Shown: positions 14,031 to 22,187, numbered from the stretch's first letter. The stretch is 25,915 bases of DNA from an uncultured Ruminiclostridium sp. (GCA_910585505.1 CAJUFF010000020.1:1-25915); one strand, 5' to 3'. Notes: generated from the letters alone by a model not told the origin. Program-made: numbers and translations.

Positions 14031-14293
14031 ATGTTATCCAAGTACCCGTCATCACAAGATTTGCGCGTGAATTTTCAGATAAATTTTGTTCGGAACAGGT
14101 CGGAAAGCCGTGTCAAGGCTTTCGCGGGCTGTCGTCGGCAAAGCTATCGGAAAAGGCGCGTGCGGTATCTTGTGAAGATAAGTTTTAAAGCGGCGTAATA
14201 ATCTACCGACTTGTAGAAAAAACTTGTTCGGTCGGATAAACAGTTGAAAATTTCCCGTAGTGTAAAATCAGTACGGCAGAGAGGAGAACGCAA

Positions 14294-15130
14294 GTGATAC
14301 CAAAGATTACAGACGCGGATTTTAACAAGCTGGTTAAATTTGTTTACGACAACTACGGAATAAATTTGGCTCAGAAAAGAGTTCTTATTGAAGGAAGACT
14401 TTGTAACGAAATAAAACACAAAGGCTTCCCTGATTATCATCAGTATCTCGAATCGGTTTACAATGACAGAACCGGTACCGAAATAGTGGCTTTGCTCAAC
14501 AAGCTTACCACCAACCACACATTTTTTATGCGTGAGCCGGAGCATTACCAGTATATGAAAGACGTAATACTCCCTTATATATCTTCGCTTAACCGCCCAA
14601 AAAAGTATGTTAAAATATGGAGCGCGGGCTGTTCCAGCGGAGAAGAGGCATATACCACCCAAATGCAGATGCAGGAATTTTTCGGAGCGGGAGCCTCCGC
14701 ATGGGACACAAACATATATGCGTCGGACATATCCGAAAATGTTCTTACAAAAGCAAAGAAAGCGATATATCACAAGGACGGAATGAAAAATCTTGATCCC
14801 GCATGGGTAAAGAGATACTTTACTCCCCTGGACAACGAGTGCTATCAGGTACAGAAAACCATAACGAGCAAGGTGAATTTCGGCACCTTTAACCTTATGA
14901 AGCCAATACCCAAGCCCGCGGTGCTTTACGATATAGTATTCTGCCGCAACGTAATGATCTATTTTGACTTGCCCACTAAGGTTGCGCTTGTGGAGAGATT
15001 CTATGACGTAGTGACTCCGGGCGGATACCTCTTTATCGGACATGCGGAAAGCGTACCCAGAGAGCAGACAAGGTTCCGGTATATCAAACCGGCAATTTAC
15101 AGAAAGCCGCTTCCCGGAGAAAAAAAATAA
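14294..15130 (+). CDS. cheR: Chemoreceptor methyltransferase CheR
   Basis: A 278-residue S-adenosylmethionine-dependent enzyme that methylates glutamates of chemoreceptors for adaptation. The N-terminal helical domain (about 1-85) includes INLAQKRVLIEGRL and LNKLTTNHTFFMRE. The methyltransferase domain has KIWSAGCSSGEEAYT (SAM-binding, near 109-123), NIYASDISENVL and the conserved FCRNVMIYFD. The start codon is GTG at 14294, set by GAGAGGAGAAC just upstream. A 314-bp gap separates it from cheW, so it may have its own promoter as well. Its partner CheB follows. Confidence 0.96.
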   Translation: MIPKITDADFNKLVKFVYDNYGINLAQKRVLIEGRLCNEIKHKGFPDYHQYLESVYNDRTGTEIVALLNKLTTNHTFFMREPEHYQYMKDVILPYISSLNRPKKYVKIWSAGCSSGEEAYTTQMQMQEFFGAGASAWDTNIYASDISENVLTKAKKAIYHKDGMKNLDPAWVKRYFTPLDNECYQVQKTITSKVNFGTFNLMKPIPKPAVLYDIVFCRNVMIYFDLPTKVALVERFYDVVTPGGYLFIGHAESVPREQTRFRYIKPAIYRKPLPGEKK

Positions 15131-15199
15131 CCGCTGTCGGATGTCTCTCGTCTCTTAGAAGGCGGGTTTCATCTCTCGATTAAATCCCCCGCTGAAGCT

Positions 15200-15238
15200 C
15201 GGAATTGCTTCGCAATTCCGGCAGCTTGTGTAAGCTGC
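15200..15238 (+). other. Double hairpin between cheR and cheB
   Basis: CGGAATTGC/GCAATTCCG (15200-15220, 3-nt loop) is followed at once by GCAGCTT/AAGCTGC (15221-15238, 4-nt loop), then GCTTTAATTTTAT. The tail is only moderately T-rich, so partial termination is possible. TAAGCTGCGCTT at 15231 also occurs at 2219 next to a family C repeat. Confidence 0.5.
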
Positions 15239-15277
15239 GCTTTAATTTTATCCTTTGAATGTTTATGAGGAATAGAT

Positions 15278-16309
15278 ATGGCGATTAAAGTTTTAGTTGT
15301 AGACGATTCCATTGTTTTCAGAGAAACGCTTTCAAGACTTCTTGGCGCGGAAAGCGGGATAGAAGTGATAGGTACGGCCGTAGACGCTTTTACCGCAAGG
15401 GAAAAGCTGGATAAAATGACGCCCGATGTTCTTATACTTGACGTGGAGCTGCCTAAGGTGAGCGGTATTGATTTTCTTAAGGAGCTGCTCCCTAAAAAGC
15501 CTATCCCCACCGTTGTTGTAACCGCGACAGCCATCAGCGCATTTGACGCCATCAGCGCGGGCGCGGTGGATTTTGTAAAAAAACCTCTGGTAAGATCGAG
15601 GACAGATATAGAGGATTTTGCGCGGCTGTTGGCGCAGAAGATAAAAGTAGCCGCCATAGCCAAGGTGAAGCTTTACAGCCATCCCGCCAATGTTCCGCCT
15701 CCCGCTTCGGCAAAGAATCTTATCCTTACGGGAAGCGGGAACAGCAGTATAGTGATAGCTTTGGGCGCAAGTACGGGCGGCACCGACGCGCTTCTTGCGG
15801 TGGTGCAGGACTTGCCCGCAAACACTCCGGGTATCGTTATAGTGCAGCATATGCCGCCGGTATTCACAAAAATGTACGCCGAGCGTCTGGATCGCATCTG
15901 TAAAATGAGATGCAAGGAAGCGCAGGACGGAGACAGGGTAGAGAGGGGCAAGATAATAATCGGTGCGGGTGGATTTCATTTAAGGCTCGCAAAGGACTCA
16001 AACGGATACTTCGTTACATCCAAGGAGGGAGAAAAGGTTTCGGGTCATTGTCCTTCGGTTGATGTCTTGTTCGACAGTGTTGCGGACACCGCGGGAAAGA
16101 ACGCGGTAGCGGCGATTCTTACGGGAATGGGTGCCGACGGGGCTAAGGGGTTGAAGAAGATAAGAGATCGGGGCGGATTTACCATAGGTCAGGATAAAGA
16201 GACCTGTGTGGTATACGGAATGCCTATGGTTGCGTATCAACAGGGCGCGGTCTGTCAGCAGGCGCCGCTTACAAAGATACCGGAAATTATATTGCAGCAT
16301 TGCAAATAA
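15278..16309 (+). CDS. cheB: Chemotaxis response regulator / methylesterase CheB
   Basis: A 343-residue protein with a receiver domain (about 1-120) and a CheB methylesterase domain (about 155-340). The phospho-acceptor is D55 in LILDVELPK, with D9/D10 in VVDDS completing the acidic pocket. The esterase triad is visible: S165 in GASTGGTDAL, H191 in VQHMPPVFT and D287 in TGMGADGAKG. Phosphorylated by CheA, it removes methyl groups from receptors (and can deamidate glutamine), opposing CheR. It is the last gene of the che cluster and is followed by a strong terminator. Confidence 0.96.
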   Translation: MAIKVLVVDDSIVFRETLSRLLGAESGIEVIGTAVDAFTAREKLDKMTPDVLILDVELPKVSGIDFLKELLPKKPIPTVVVTATAISAFDAISAGAVDFVKKPLVRSRTDIEDFARLLAQKIKVAAIAKVKLYSHPANVPPPASAKNLILTGSGNSSIVIALGASTGGTDALLAVVQDLPANTPGIVIVQHMPPVFTKMYAERLDRICKMRCKEAQDGDRVERGKIIIGAGGFHLRLAKDSNGYFVTSKEGEKVSGHCPSVDVLFDSVADTAGKNAVAAILTGMGADGAKGLKKIRDRGGFTIGQDKETCVVYGMPMVAYQQGAVCQQAPLTKIPEIILQHCK

Positions 16310-16312
16310 GAA

Positions 16313-16357
16313 CAAAAACAGCGTATCAAAAGGATTTTGATACGCTGTTTTTGTTTT
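16313..16357. terminator. Bidirectional terminator between cheB and the coiled-coil gene
   Basis: The 19 bases at 16313-16331 pair perfectly with 16335-16353 across 3 nt, and T-runs stand at the end on both strands. It serves cheB (+) and the convergent gene ending at 16395 (-). Confidence 0.93.
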
Positions 16358-16394
16358 CCGCAAATGGGCAAAGCCTTATTTTGTGAAGCTTTTA

Positions 16395-16841
16395 CTATTT
16401 CCTTTTAAGCGCCGTCTTTGCTTTCTTGACGTCAGCCAGATCATTTACAAGAAGCTCCTCAACCCTTGAAAGCATAGAATCCACATAGTCGTTGGTAGTT
16501 TTACAAAGCTCCGTATACTTAGTCTGAGCGTTGGTAAGTATCTGAGTGGCTTTTTCGTTTGCCTGTCTTGTAATCTCCTGCTGAGAAACAAGACGTTCGG
16601 CTCTTTCCTCCGCTTTGCGGATAATTCGTTCCGCTTCCTGCTTCGCGTCGTTTAAAATTGTTTTTCTGTCGTTGACAAGATTTCTCGCCTGAGTTATCTC
16701 GTTGGGCATATTCATCCGGATATCGTCTATAAGGTCACGCAGAGCGCTTACGTCAACCATTCCCTTTTTCTGTGAAAAAGGGACTTGCATGGATTTGTCC
16801 AGGATTTCGTCCATTGCTTCCAAAGCGTCGTCAATATTCAT
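16395..16841 (-). CDS. Coiled-coil protein encoded next to coaD
   Basis: A 148-residue soluble protein without signal peptide. An N-terminal helix (NIDDALEAMDEILDKSMQVP) precedes a long stretch with coiled-coil character (about 45-140), rich in Glu, Lys, Arg and Ala (AKQEAERIIRKAEERAERLV). Similar proteins in clostridia are called DivIVA-like or 'ATPase' from low-complexity similarity; I see no nucleotide-binding motif. It follows coaD by 72 bp, and AAAGGAAG precedes its ATG. A role in cell division or envelope organisation is a guess from the coiled coil. Confidence 0.82.
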   Translation of the reverse strand: MNIDDALEAMDEILDKSMQVPFSQKKGMVDVSALRDLIDDIRMNMPNEITQARNLVNDRKTILNDAKQEAERIIRKAEERAERLVSQQEITRQANEKATQILTNAQTKYTELCKTTNDYVDSMLSRVEELLVNDLADVKKAKTALKRK

Positions 16842-16913
16842 TATTTATACTTCCTTTCATTTTATTACATAACAAGGGGTAATTACTCGCAGGCGCAGGA
16901 GCAATTTTCCTGA

Positions 16914-17411
16914 TTATTCTGCTGTCGGTTTCAGCCGCTTCACGCCTTTTTTTATGTCCGCTTCTATTTCGGGAGGGACATATGAGCTTATATCGCCGTC
17001 AAACATAGCTATTTGCTTCACCATGCTTGATGACAAGAAGGTGCCTACCGCATCGGCGCAAAGAAAGACGGTTTCCGCGTTGTAGCAAAGATCTTTGTTT
17101 ACCAGAGCCATCTGAAACTCATACTCAAAGTCAGACATAGCGCGAAGCCCTTTTACGATTACGTCGGCGTTTCTCGCACTGAAGTAATCTATAAGAAGGC
17201 CGTCGTAGCTCTCCACTTCTATGTTGGCAATATTTTTCGTAACCCTCTTTATAAGGTCGACTCTTTCCTCCGGCGTAAAGCAGGAGGATTTGGTGGGATT
17301 TACCGACACCAGTACTATAAGCTTATCGAAAAGCCCTGCCGCTCTTTTTATTATATCGAGATGACCGCAGGTTACGGGATCGAAGCTGCCGGGATAAATT
17401 GCCGTTCTCAT
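16914..17411 (-). CDS. coaD: Phosphopantetheine adenylyltransferase CoaD
   Basis: A 165-residue enzyme that joins 4'-phosphopantetheine and ATP to dephospho-CoA, the fourth step of coenzyme A synthesis. The nucleotidyltransferase motif TCGH (14-17) sits in YPGSFDPVTCGHLDI, followed by the conserved FDKLIVLVSVNPTK, VKGLRAMSDFEYEFQMA and the SSSMVKQIA segment. I start at 17411, after AGGAAAGGACAT, giving the usual MRTAIYPGS start; the frame is open 12 codons further. It follows rsmD by about 96 bp, an arrangement common in Firmicutes. Confidence 0.96.
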   Translation of the reverse strand: MRTAIYPGSFDPVTCGHLDIIKRAAGLFDKLIVLVSVNPTKSSCFTPEERVDLIKRVTKNIANIEVESYDGLLIDYFSARNADVIVKGLRAMSDFEYEFQMALVNKDLCYNAETVFLCADAVGTFLSSSMVKQIAMFDGDISSYVPPEIEADIKKGVKRLKPTAE

Positions 17412-17507
17412 GGTTATGTCCTTTCCTTGTTTGCCGGGTATGAACATAGGGTGTATTCAAATAATTTGAATAATTCGATTTGCCTGTGATATTGTTTGAA
17501 AGTTGCG

Positions 17508-18077
17508 TCAGTCGCGGCTCTGTTCCTCGGTTTTTTCTTCCGGACTTCTTCTGTAAGCCGTCAAGGTCGCTCTGCCGTGACGGTACACCTTACTGATTCC
17601 GAATTCCCCGAATCGTTCCGGAAGCTCCGTTTCTCTTTCATGCTCGCATATAATTATGCCCCCCTCGGACATTTTTTCCACCAGCGCCGGCATTGTTTTC
17701 CGAATAAGCTTATGATTATAAGGCGGATCAAGAATCGCAATATCAAACGTTTCCCTTGTGGATCTTAAAAAAGCGTTATTCGCCGTGTTGGACACCACCG
17801 CGTTTTCTTCAAGCCGCGTATGCTTAAGGTTATCCCGTATCACTTTAACCGACTCCGCCGAATTGTCAACAAAATATACCTTCTTTGCCCCGCGGCTGAG
17901 CGCTTCTATCCCAAGCTGTCCCGAACCGGCAAACATATCCAGCACTATCGCGCCTTCAATCTCAAACTGCACTATGCTGAATATCGCTTCCTTGACTCCC
18001 TCAATGGTGGGTCGCACCTCAAGTCCGGGCAATGTTTTTAGCCGCCTGCCCTTGGCGGAACCTGTAATAACTCTCAA
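17508..18077 (-). CDS. rsmD: 16S rRNA (guanine966-N2)-methyltransferase RsmD
   Basis: A 189-residue SAM-dependent enzyme that methylates G966 in the decoding region of 16S rRNA. VLDMFAGSGQLGIEALSRGA is the SAM-binding loop (about 46-65) and DPPY (117-120) the catalytic motif of amino-methyltransferases. The family usually starts MRVI(A/T)G; here that corresponds to a TTG at 18077, 7 nt after AAGGAG. An in-frame TTG two codons upstream would leave no spacing to the ribosome site. It lies between uvrC and coaD on the same strand. Confidence 0.94.
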   Translation of the reverse strand: MRVITGSAKGRRLKTLPGLEVRPTIEGVKEAIFSIVQFEIEGAIVLDMFAGSGQLGIEALSRGAKKVYFVDNSAESVKVIRDNLKHTRLEENAVVSNTANNAFLRSTRETFDIAILDPPYNHKLIRKTMPALVEKMSEGGIIICEHERETELPERFGEFGISKVYRHGRATLTAYRRSPEEKTEEQSRD

Positions 18078-18100
18078 ATTCAATCTCCTTGTATGTCAAA

Positions 18101-19924
18101 TCAAAAGGTTTCCTGTATAAACAAATAAAGCTCCTGCGCCACTTCCTTGCTTATTTTCGCTGTTTGTGCCAGTTGTTCAGCCGTGGCCTCTTTCATCGCC
18201 TTTTTTGTTTTGTATTCTTTGAGCAGCGTCATGGCTTTCGCTTCGCCGATACCGTGAACGCGGGTCAGCTCCAGTTCGTATTGTTTCTTTTTGTGCTGCT
18301 TCCGCTGAAAATTGATGGAGAAACGGTGCACTTCGTCCTGTATTCTCGTAATAAGACCGAATACGTTTTTATTGCCGTTTACCTGTATCTCTCCGCCCTC
18401 TCTGGCAATGGCGCGGGTGCGGTGCTTATCGTCCTTGACAAGACCGAAGAGGTTTATACTTACGTTCATTTTATCAAGCACTTCCTTTACCGCCGCCACA
18501 TGCCCCTTTCCGCCGTCAAGCAGAATAAGGTCGGGAAGGGGCGAGAAGCTTTCGTCGCCGTCAAGATATCTCTGTATCCTTCGTTCTATTACCTCCTGCA
18601 TACAAGCGTAGTCATCTATGCCCTGAACGTATTTTATGTTGAATTTTTTATAGCCTTGCTTAAACGGTCTGCCGTTTTTAAAAACTATCATTCCCGCCAC
18701 TCTGGTTTCTTCGCCCATATTGGAAATATCGTAGCTTTCGATTGTTTCCGGAGTCTTGGGCAGCCCCAGAATATTTTTAAGGTCCTCCAACGCGGCAATC
18801 TCTTTGGCGGTTCTTCCGACCCTGAGAGACAGATATTCCTCCGCGTTGCTTTTTGCAAGAGTGACTAACGTAAGTCCTTCGCCTCTTTTGGGGACGATCA
18901 AAGTAACCCTGTGCTTGTATTTATCGCCGAAATAGTTCTCCAGAAGCTCCTTGTCCTCTATTTCCGCGTCAAGATACACTTCCTTCGGCATTTCAGCCTT
19001 GTCCGAATAGTATTCCACAAGAAATTCCTCGCGGGTGCGGCTGCTGTCCTCTTCTTCTCCTATAAAAAAATTTTCCTTGTCTATCAGTCTGCCACCGCGG
19101 TATTTTACCACCGCAACGCTGCATTTATCCATATTTACCGCCGCCGCTACAATGTCGCAGTCGGTGTTTCTGGCGGTATAGATATGCTGGGTAAGCTCGG
19201 CTTTCTGAATGGCGGCTATGCGGTCTCTTATCTTAGCCGCTTTTTCAAACTCCAACTTTTCGGCGTACTCCTCCATCTCTTCCGTGAGCCGCTCAATGCT
19301 TTGCTTACTTCCGTTTTTTATATAGCTTATGGCCTGATTTACGCTTTTTTTATATTCCTCCGATGAAATTTTTCCCTTACATATGCCCATACAGCGCCCT
19401 ATGTGAAAATTAAGGCAGGGTCTTTCCTTCCCGATATCTCTTGGAAATTTACGCGAGCAGGTAGGGAGCATAAACAGCTTGTTCGCCTCCTCAACCGCTT
19501 GCTTTACGGTATAGCCGCTGGTGTAGGGGCCGATATATTCCGCGCTTTTGTCGTCGGTTTGCAGCGCGTAGGTTATCTTCGGATAGTCCCCGCCGGATAT
19601 TTTGATATAGTTATAGCCTTTATCGTCCTTAAGGAGAATATTGTACTTGGGGCTGTGCAGCTTTATAAGGCTTGCCTCAAGCACCAGCGCGTCCAGTTCC
19701 GTGGGGGTGACAATAAAATCGAAATCGTTTATATTCTGCACTAACCGATATGTCTTGGGGTTATGACTCTCAACCGCCCGGAAATAACTTGACACACGGT
19801 TTTTCAGCGCTTTGGCCTTTCCGATATATATAATTTTTCCTCCGCCGTCCTTCATCTGATAAACGCCGGGAGTTAAAGGAAGCTTATTGGCTTTTTCGCG
19901 GAGGTAAGGGAGTCGTTCGTTCAT
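18101..19924 (-). CDS. uvrC: Excinuclease ABC subunit C UvrC
   Basis: A 607-residue nucleotide-excision-repair nuclease that cuts damaged DNA on both sides after UvrAB loading. Domains in order: GIY-YIG nuclease (about 15-95, GVYQMKDGGGKIIYIGKAKA), cysteine-containing region (about 150-185), UVR motif for UvrB contact (about 205-238, EFEKAAKIRDRIAAIQKAE), RNase H-like nuclease (about 390-540, with ESYDISNMGEETRVAGM and LILLDGGKGH) and C-terminal helix-hairpin-helix (about 555-605). The length is normal. The ribosome site upstream of the ATG is weak. It leads the unit uvrC-rsmD-coaD-coiled coil. Confidence 0.97.
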   Translation of the reverse strand: MNERLPYLREKANKLPLTPGVYQMKDGGGKIIYIGKAKALKNRVSSYFRAVESHNPKTYRLVQNINDFDFIVTPTELDALVLEASLIKLHSPKYNILLKDDKGYNYIKISGGDYPKITYALQTDDKSAEYIGPYTSGYTVKQAVEEANKLFMLPTCSRKFPRDIGKERPCLNFHIGRCMGICKGKISSEEYKKSVNQAISYIKNGSKQSIERLTEEMEEYAEKLEFEKAAKIRDRIAAIQKAELTQHIYTARNTDCDIVAAAVNMDKCSVAVVKYRGGRLIDKENFFIGEEEDSSRTREEFLVEYYSDKAEMPKEVYLDAEIEDKELLENYFGDKYKHRVTLIVPKRGEGLTLVTLAKSNAEEYLSLRVGRTAKEIAALEDLKNILGLPKTPETIESYDISNMGEETRVAGMIVFKNGRPFKQGYKKFNIKYVQGIDDYACMQEVIERRIQRYLDGDESFSPLPDLILLDGGKGHVAAVKEVLDKMNVSINLFGLVKDDKHRTRAIAREGGEIQVNGNKNVFGLITRIQDEVHRFSINFQRKQHKKKQYELELTRVHGIGEAKAMTLLKEYKTKKAMKEATAEQLAQTAKISKEVAQELYLFIQETF

Positions 19925-20017
19925 AACAGTTCAGCTTTCACAAATCTTATAAAAATGTTTTAAAATATTATAACACAGTAATTGAAAAAAAGCAACCGTA
20001 AAGAAAAATAATATTTT

Positions 20018-20056
20018 TGTAACCGAATTGTAATCAAATTGTAACCGCTTTGTAAT
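20018..20056 (+). promoter_or_regulatory. Four-half-site operator resembling a doubled WalR box (vanW-like gene)
   Basis: TGTAAC (20018), TGTAAT (20029), TGTAAC (20040) and TGTAAT (20051) are spaced exactly 11 bp apart, start to start. The last overlaps the -35 by one base. The pattern matches the WalR consensus TGTWAH-N5-TGTWAH twice over and is almost the same sequence as the operator at 6800-6838. Confidence 0.75.
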
Positions 20057-20083
20057 TGCATTATACCGAAAAAAAAGTATAAT
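20056..20083 (+). promoter_or_regulatory. Sigma-A promoter of the vanW-like gene
   Basis: TTGCAT (20056-20061) and a perfect TATAAT (20078-20083) are 16 bp apart. The start codon is at 20128, giving a 5' leader of roughly 37 nt. Confidence 0.78.
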
Positions 20084-20127
20084 AAAAACAGCGCACAATT
20101 CAAATTAAAATAAAAAGAGATGATATT

Positions 20128-20955
20128 ATGAAAAGAAAGCTGTTCTGTCAGATTTCTCCGCTCGCCTACAAGATATCCGTGGAAAAAAACATCGCGCTTC
20201 GCAAGCTGACTGATATCCTGAAAAAAGAAAGCTTTGCTTCCGAAAAGTCGAAGGAGCATCTTCCCGTTGTGGTTTACACATACCGCTCTCTTATCCGCCG
20301 CCGTCTCGGACAGGTGGATATGCGGCTGCAAAACAATAAAGCCGTAAATCTTTCCATTGCCGCTCCGAAGGTGGACGGGATTCTTATAAAGCCCGGAGAA
20401 ACCTTCTCCTTTTGGCGTCTTGTGGGGAGAGACAGCAAGCGAAGCGGATATCTGGAAGGCTTAACCATATCCGACGGAAAGGTTTCTTCCGGAATCGGAG
20501 GGGGGATGTGCCAGTTTACCAATCTGATACACTGGTTGGTGCTGCATTCCGAGCTTACCGTAACGGAGCACCATCATCACGACGGATTCGATCTTTTCCC
20601 AGATTTCGGGAGGCAAATACCATTCGGTACCGGTACCTCCATAATGTATAACTATATGGATTATCGGGTGCGCAATTATACAGACAGAACATACCAGCTT
20701 CTGATAAAAAGCGACGGTGAATATCTGAACGGAGAACTCCGCGCGGATAAACCACAGCCGCTTAAATATCATATAAAGTCCGAAAACGAGCGTTTCGTCA
20801 GTGAAAAAGGAACCGTCTACCGCTGCGGTAAGGTTATACGGAAAGGGATTAACAAAAAAACGGGAGAGGTGGTTTTTCTGGAATCCCTTCGTGATAATCA
20901 CGCAAAGGTAATGTATGATACCGACAATATACCGCAGATAGAAATATTATCTTAG
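20128..20955 (+). CDS. VanW family protein
   Basis: A 275-residue VanW-domain protein, the same length as the VanW encoded in vanB-type glycopeptide-resistance clusters. GETFSFW (90-96) and the Cys-containing GGGMCQF (124-130) are family hallmarks, followed by DYRVRNYTDRTYQL. The biochemical role of VanW is unknown. There is no signal peptide or membrane helix. No other van gene is present, so resistance should not be inferred; stand-alone VanW genes are common in clostridia. AGAGATGAT precedes the ATG. The WalR-like operator and sigma-A promoter upstream suggest a link to cell-wall homeostasis. Confidence 0.9.
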   Translation: MKRKLFCQISPLAYKISVEKNIALRKLTDILKKESFASEKSKEHLPVVVYTYRSLIRRRLGQVDMRLQNNKAVNLSIAAPKVDGILIKPGETFSFWRLVGRDSKRSGYLEGLTISDGKVSSGIGGGMCQFTNLIHWLVLHSELTVTEHHHHDGFDLFPDFGRQIPFGTGTSIMYNYMDYRVRNYTDRTYQLLIKSDGEYLNGELRADKPQPLKYHIKSENERFVSEKGTVYRCGKVIRKGINKKTGEVVFLESLRDNHAKVMYDTDNIPQIEILS

Positions 20956-20967
20956 CTTATGTGGCTC

Positions 20968-21005
20968 ACGTTTTAAACATATGCAATACTCATGGTTTAA
21001 AACGT
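20968..21005. other. Perfect 11-bp dyad between convergent genes
   Basis: ACGTTTTAAAC (20968-20978) and its inverse (20995-21005) flank 16 nt, just after the VanW gene stop. No T-run follows on either strand, so termination is uncertain. Confidence 0.5.
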
Positions 21006-21015
21006 TACCGCACTT

Positions 21016-21056
21016 ATACCAATCTTTAATCCCACAGTTTTAAAAGGGCGTGGTAT
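21016..21056. repeat. Family C repeat overlapping the acetyltransferase stop
   Basis: It begins ATACCAATCTTTAATCCC, contains ACAGTTTTAAAAGGG and ends GGTAT. Related modules stand at 2824-2890 and 8328. The acetyltransferase gene ends inside it at 21040, so the repeat supplies the last five residues (NTTPF) and the stop codon. Confidence 0.7.
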
Positions 21057-21513
21057 TAAGCATAAGCAGATTGAATCTGCACATTTCCCCAAACTGAACC
21101 TCGCTGCAATTTTCGAGAAAGTTCACGAAGCCCAACCCTTCGTACAGCCGTCTCGCTACGTCGTTTTTTGTTTCCACGCCTATTGTGAACTCAAAAACGC
21201 CTCTCCGCATACAGAATGAAACGGCGTACCTTATAAGCGCGGTGCCTATGCCGCGCCGCTGATAGTCGGGAAGGACGCGCAGTCCGAACAGATAAACGCG
21301 TTTATTTGGAATGACCGCCGCGGGAATATTTGCGTTTTCGGTCATTATACTGAGTTCGCCCACAAATTTACCCTCTTCCTCCGCCACCACACATATTTCT
21401 TTGCAGCTTTCCAGATTGTGCCTGCGGGTTTCCTGAAAGTTTTCGTAGCGGTGCATATCGTAAATTTCGTTGAGCTCGTCCAGCCTTTCAATGGGTAAAA
21501 GCTTTATTTCCAT
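21040..21513 (-). CDS. GNAT family N-acetyltransferase
   Basis: A 157-residue acetyltransferase. The acetyl-CoA pyrophosphate loop is QRRGIGTA (85-92) in LRVLPDYQRRGIGTALI, and KNDVARRLYEGLGFV is the typical C-terminal helix of the fold. FVGELSIM fits the central strand. The acceptor substrate is unknown. It starts 8 bp after the cyclophilin gene, so the two are probably co-translated. The final codons fall inside a family C repeat, so the native C-terminus may have been altered by the insertion. Confidence 0.9.
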   Translation of the reverse strand: MEIKLLPIERLDELNEIYDMHRYENFQETRRHNLESCKEICVVAEEEGKFVGELSIMTENANIPAAVIPNKRVYLFGLRVLPDYQRRGIGTALIRYAVSFCMRRGVFEFTIGVETKNDVARRLYEGLGFVNFLENCSEVQFGEMCRFNLLMLNTTPF

Positions 21514-21521
21514 TATACCTG

Positions 21522-21992
21522 TTATGCCTTGTATATTCTTTTGATTACAACGGGTTTAAGCGGTTTGTCGTTAAAATCGGTTTCACACCCCGCGATTTCG
21601 TCCACCGCTTCCATTCCCTCCACAACCTTACCGAACGCCGCGTACTGACCGTCGAGATGAGGAGCGTCCTTGTGCATTATAAAGAACTGGCTGCCCGCAG
21701 AGTTGGGATCCATCGCCCTCGCCATTGACAGAACGCCGCGTGTGTGCTTTAAATCATTGGGTACGCCGTTGGCTGAAAATTCGCCCTTGATTTTCTCCTT
21801 GGGTCCGCCGGTACCGTCGCCCTTGGGACATCCACCCTGAATCATAAAGCCGCTGATTACGCGGTGAAAGGTGAGTCCGTCGTAAAATTTTTCCGCCGCG
21901 AGCTTTTCAAAATTTTCTACCGTAATAGGAGCCTTTTCGGGATAGAGCTCCACTTTGATTTCTTTGCCGTTTTCCATTTCGATAATGTACAT
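21522..21992 (-). CDS. Cyclophilin-type peptidyl-prolyl isomerase
   Basis: A 156-residue single-domain cyclophilin (PpiB type) without signal peptide, so cytoplasmic. Active-site residues are present: R44 and F49 in FHRVISGFMIQGG, Q52, and Q102/F103 in GSQFFI; HLDGQYAAFGKV is also conserved. It speeds proline isomerisation during protein folding. AAAGGAAAA precedes the ATG. The 5' flank is occupied by a MITE that separates it from the transglutaminase-like gene. Confidence 0.95.
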   Translation of the reverse strand: MYIIEMENGKEIKVELYPEKAPITVENFEKLAAEKFYDGLTFHRVISGFMIQGGCPKGDGTGGPKEKIKGEFSANGVPNDLKHTRGVLSMARAMDPNSAGSQFFIMHKDAPHLDGQYAAFGKVVEGMEAVDEIAGCETDFNDKPLKPVVIKRIYKA

Positions 21993-22010
21993 TTTTTGTT
22001 TTCCTTTCTT

Positions 22011-22187
22011 TTAAGGCAATATCGCACAAAGATTGTCGTGCAGAAGCGCAGTGAGCTTATTCGTCAGATTATCCAAAACGACGCAGGAATACCGGGTTAT
22101 TTCAAGGGGGGTGGACAAAAATGACGGAAAAGATGTAAGCGTATGCGCGGCAAAGCGCAGCGCGGTCTTTGCGCGGTGTTGGCTTAA
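22011..22187 (+). mobile_element. MITE, family A copy 2 (TTAA-ended)
   Basis: A 177-bp element with 22-bp terminal inverted repeats (about 4 mismatches) beginning TTAAGGCAATATCGCACAA. It is homologous to the reverse complement of 4888-5067, so the two copies lie in opposite orientation. Its right TTAA (22184-22187) contains the TAA stop of the transglutaminase-like gene. It codes for no complete protein; a short open frame with DAGIPGYFK corresponds to DAGILEYFK in the other copy. Confidence 0.86.

Noticed and set aside
13980..14293. c-di-GMP or other riboswitch before cheR
   Set aside because: The conserved receptor bases of the known classes are absent; only simple hairpins are visible.
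14144..15043. A 299-residue minus-strand frame over cheR
   Set aside because: CheR motifs on the plus strand are unambiguous; the antisense frame has no recognisable domain.
18089..19744. Several long plus-strand frames over uvrC
   Set aside because: UvrC is complete on the other strand with all its domains; these are shadows.
20128..20955. Glycopeptide-resistance cluster
   Set aside because: Only a VanW-family gene is present; no vanH, ligase, vanX or vanR/vanS neighbour.
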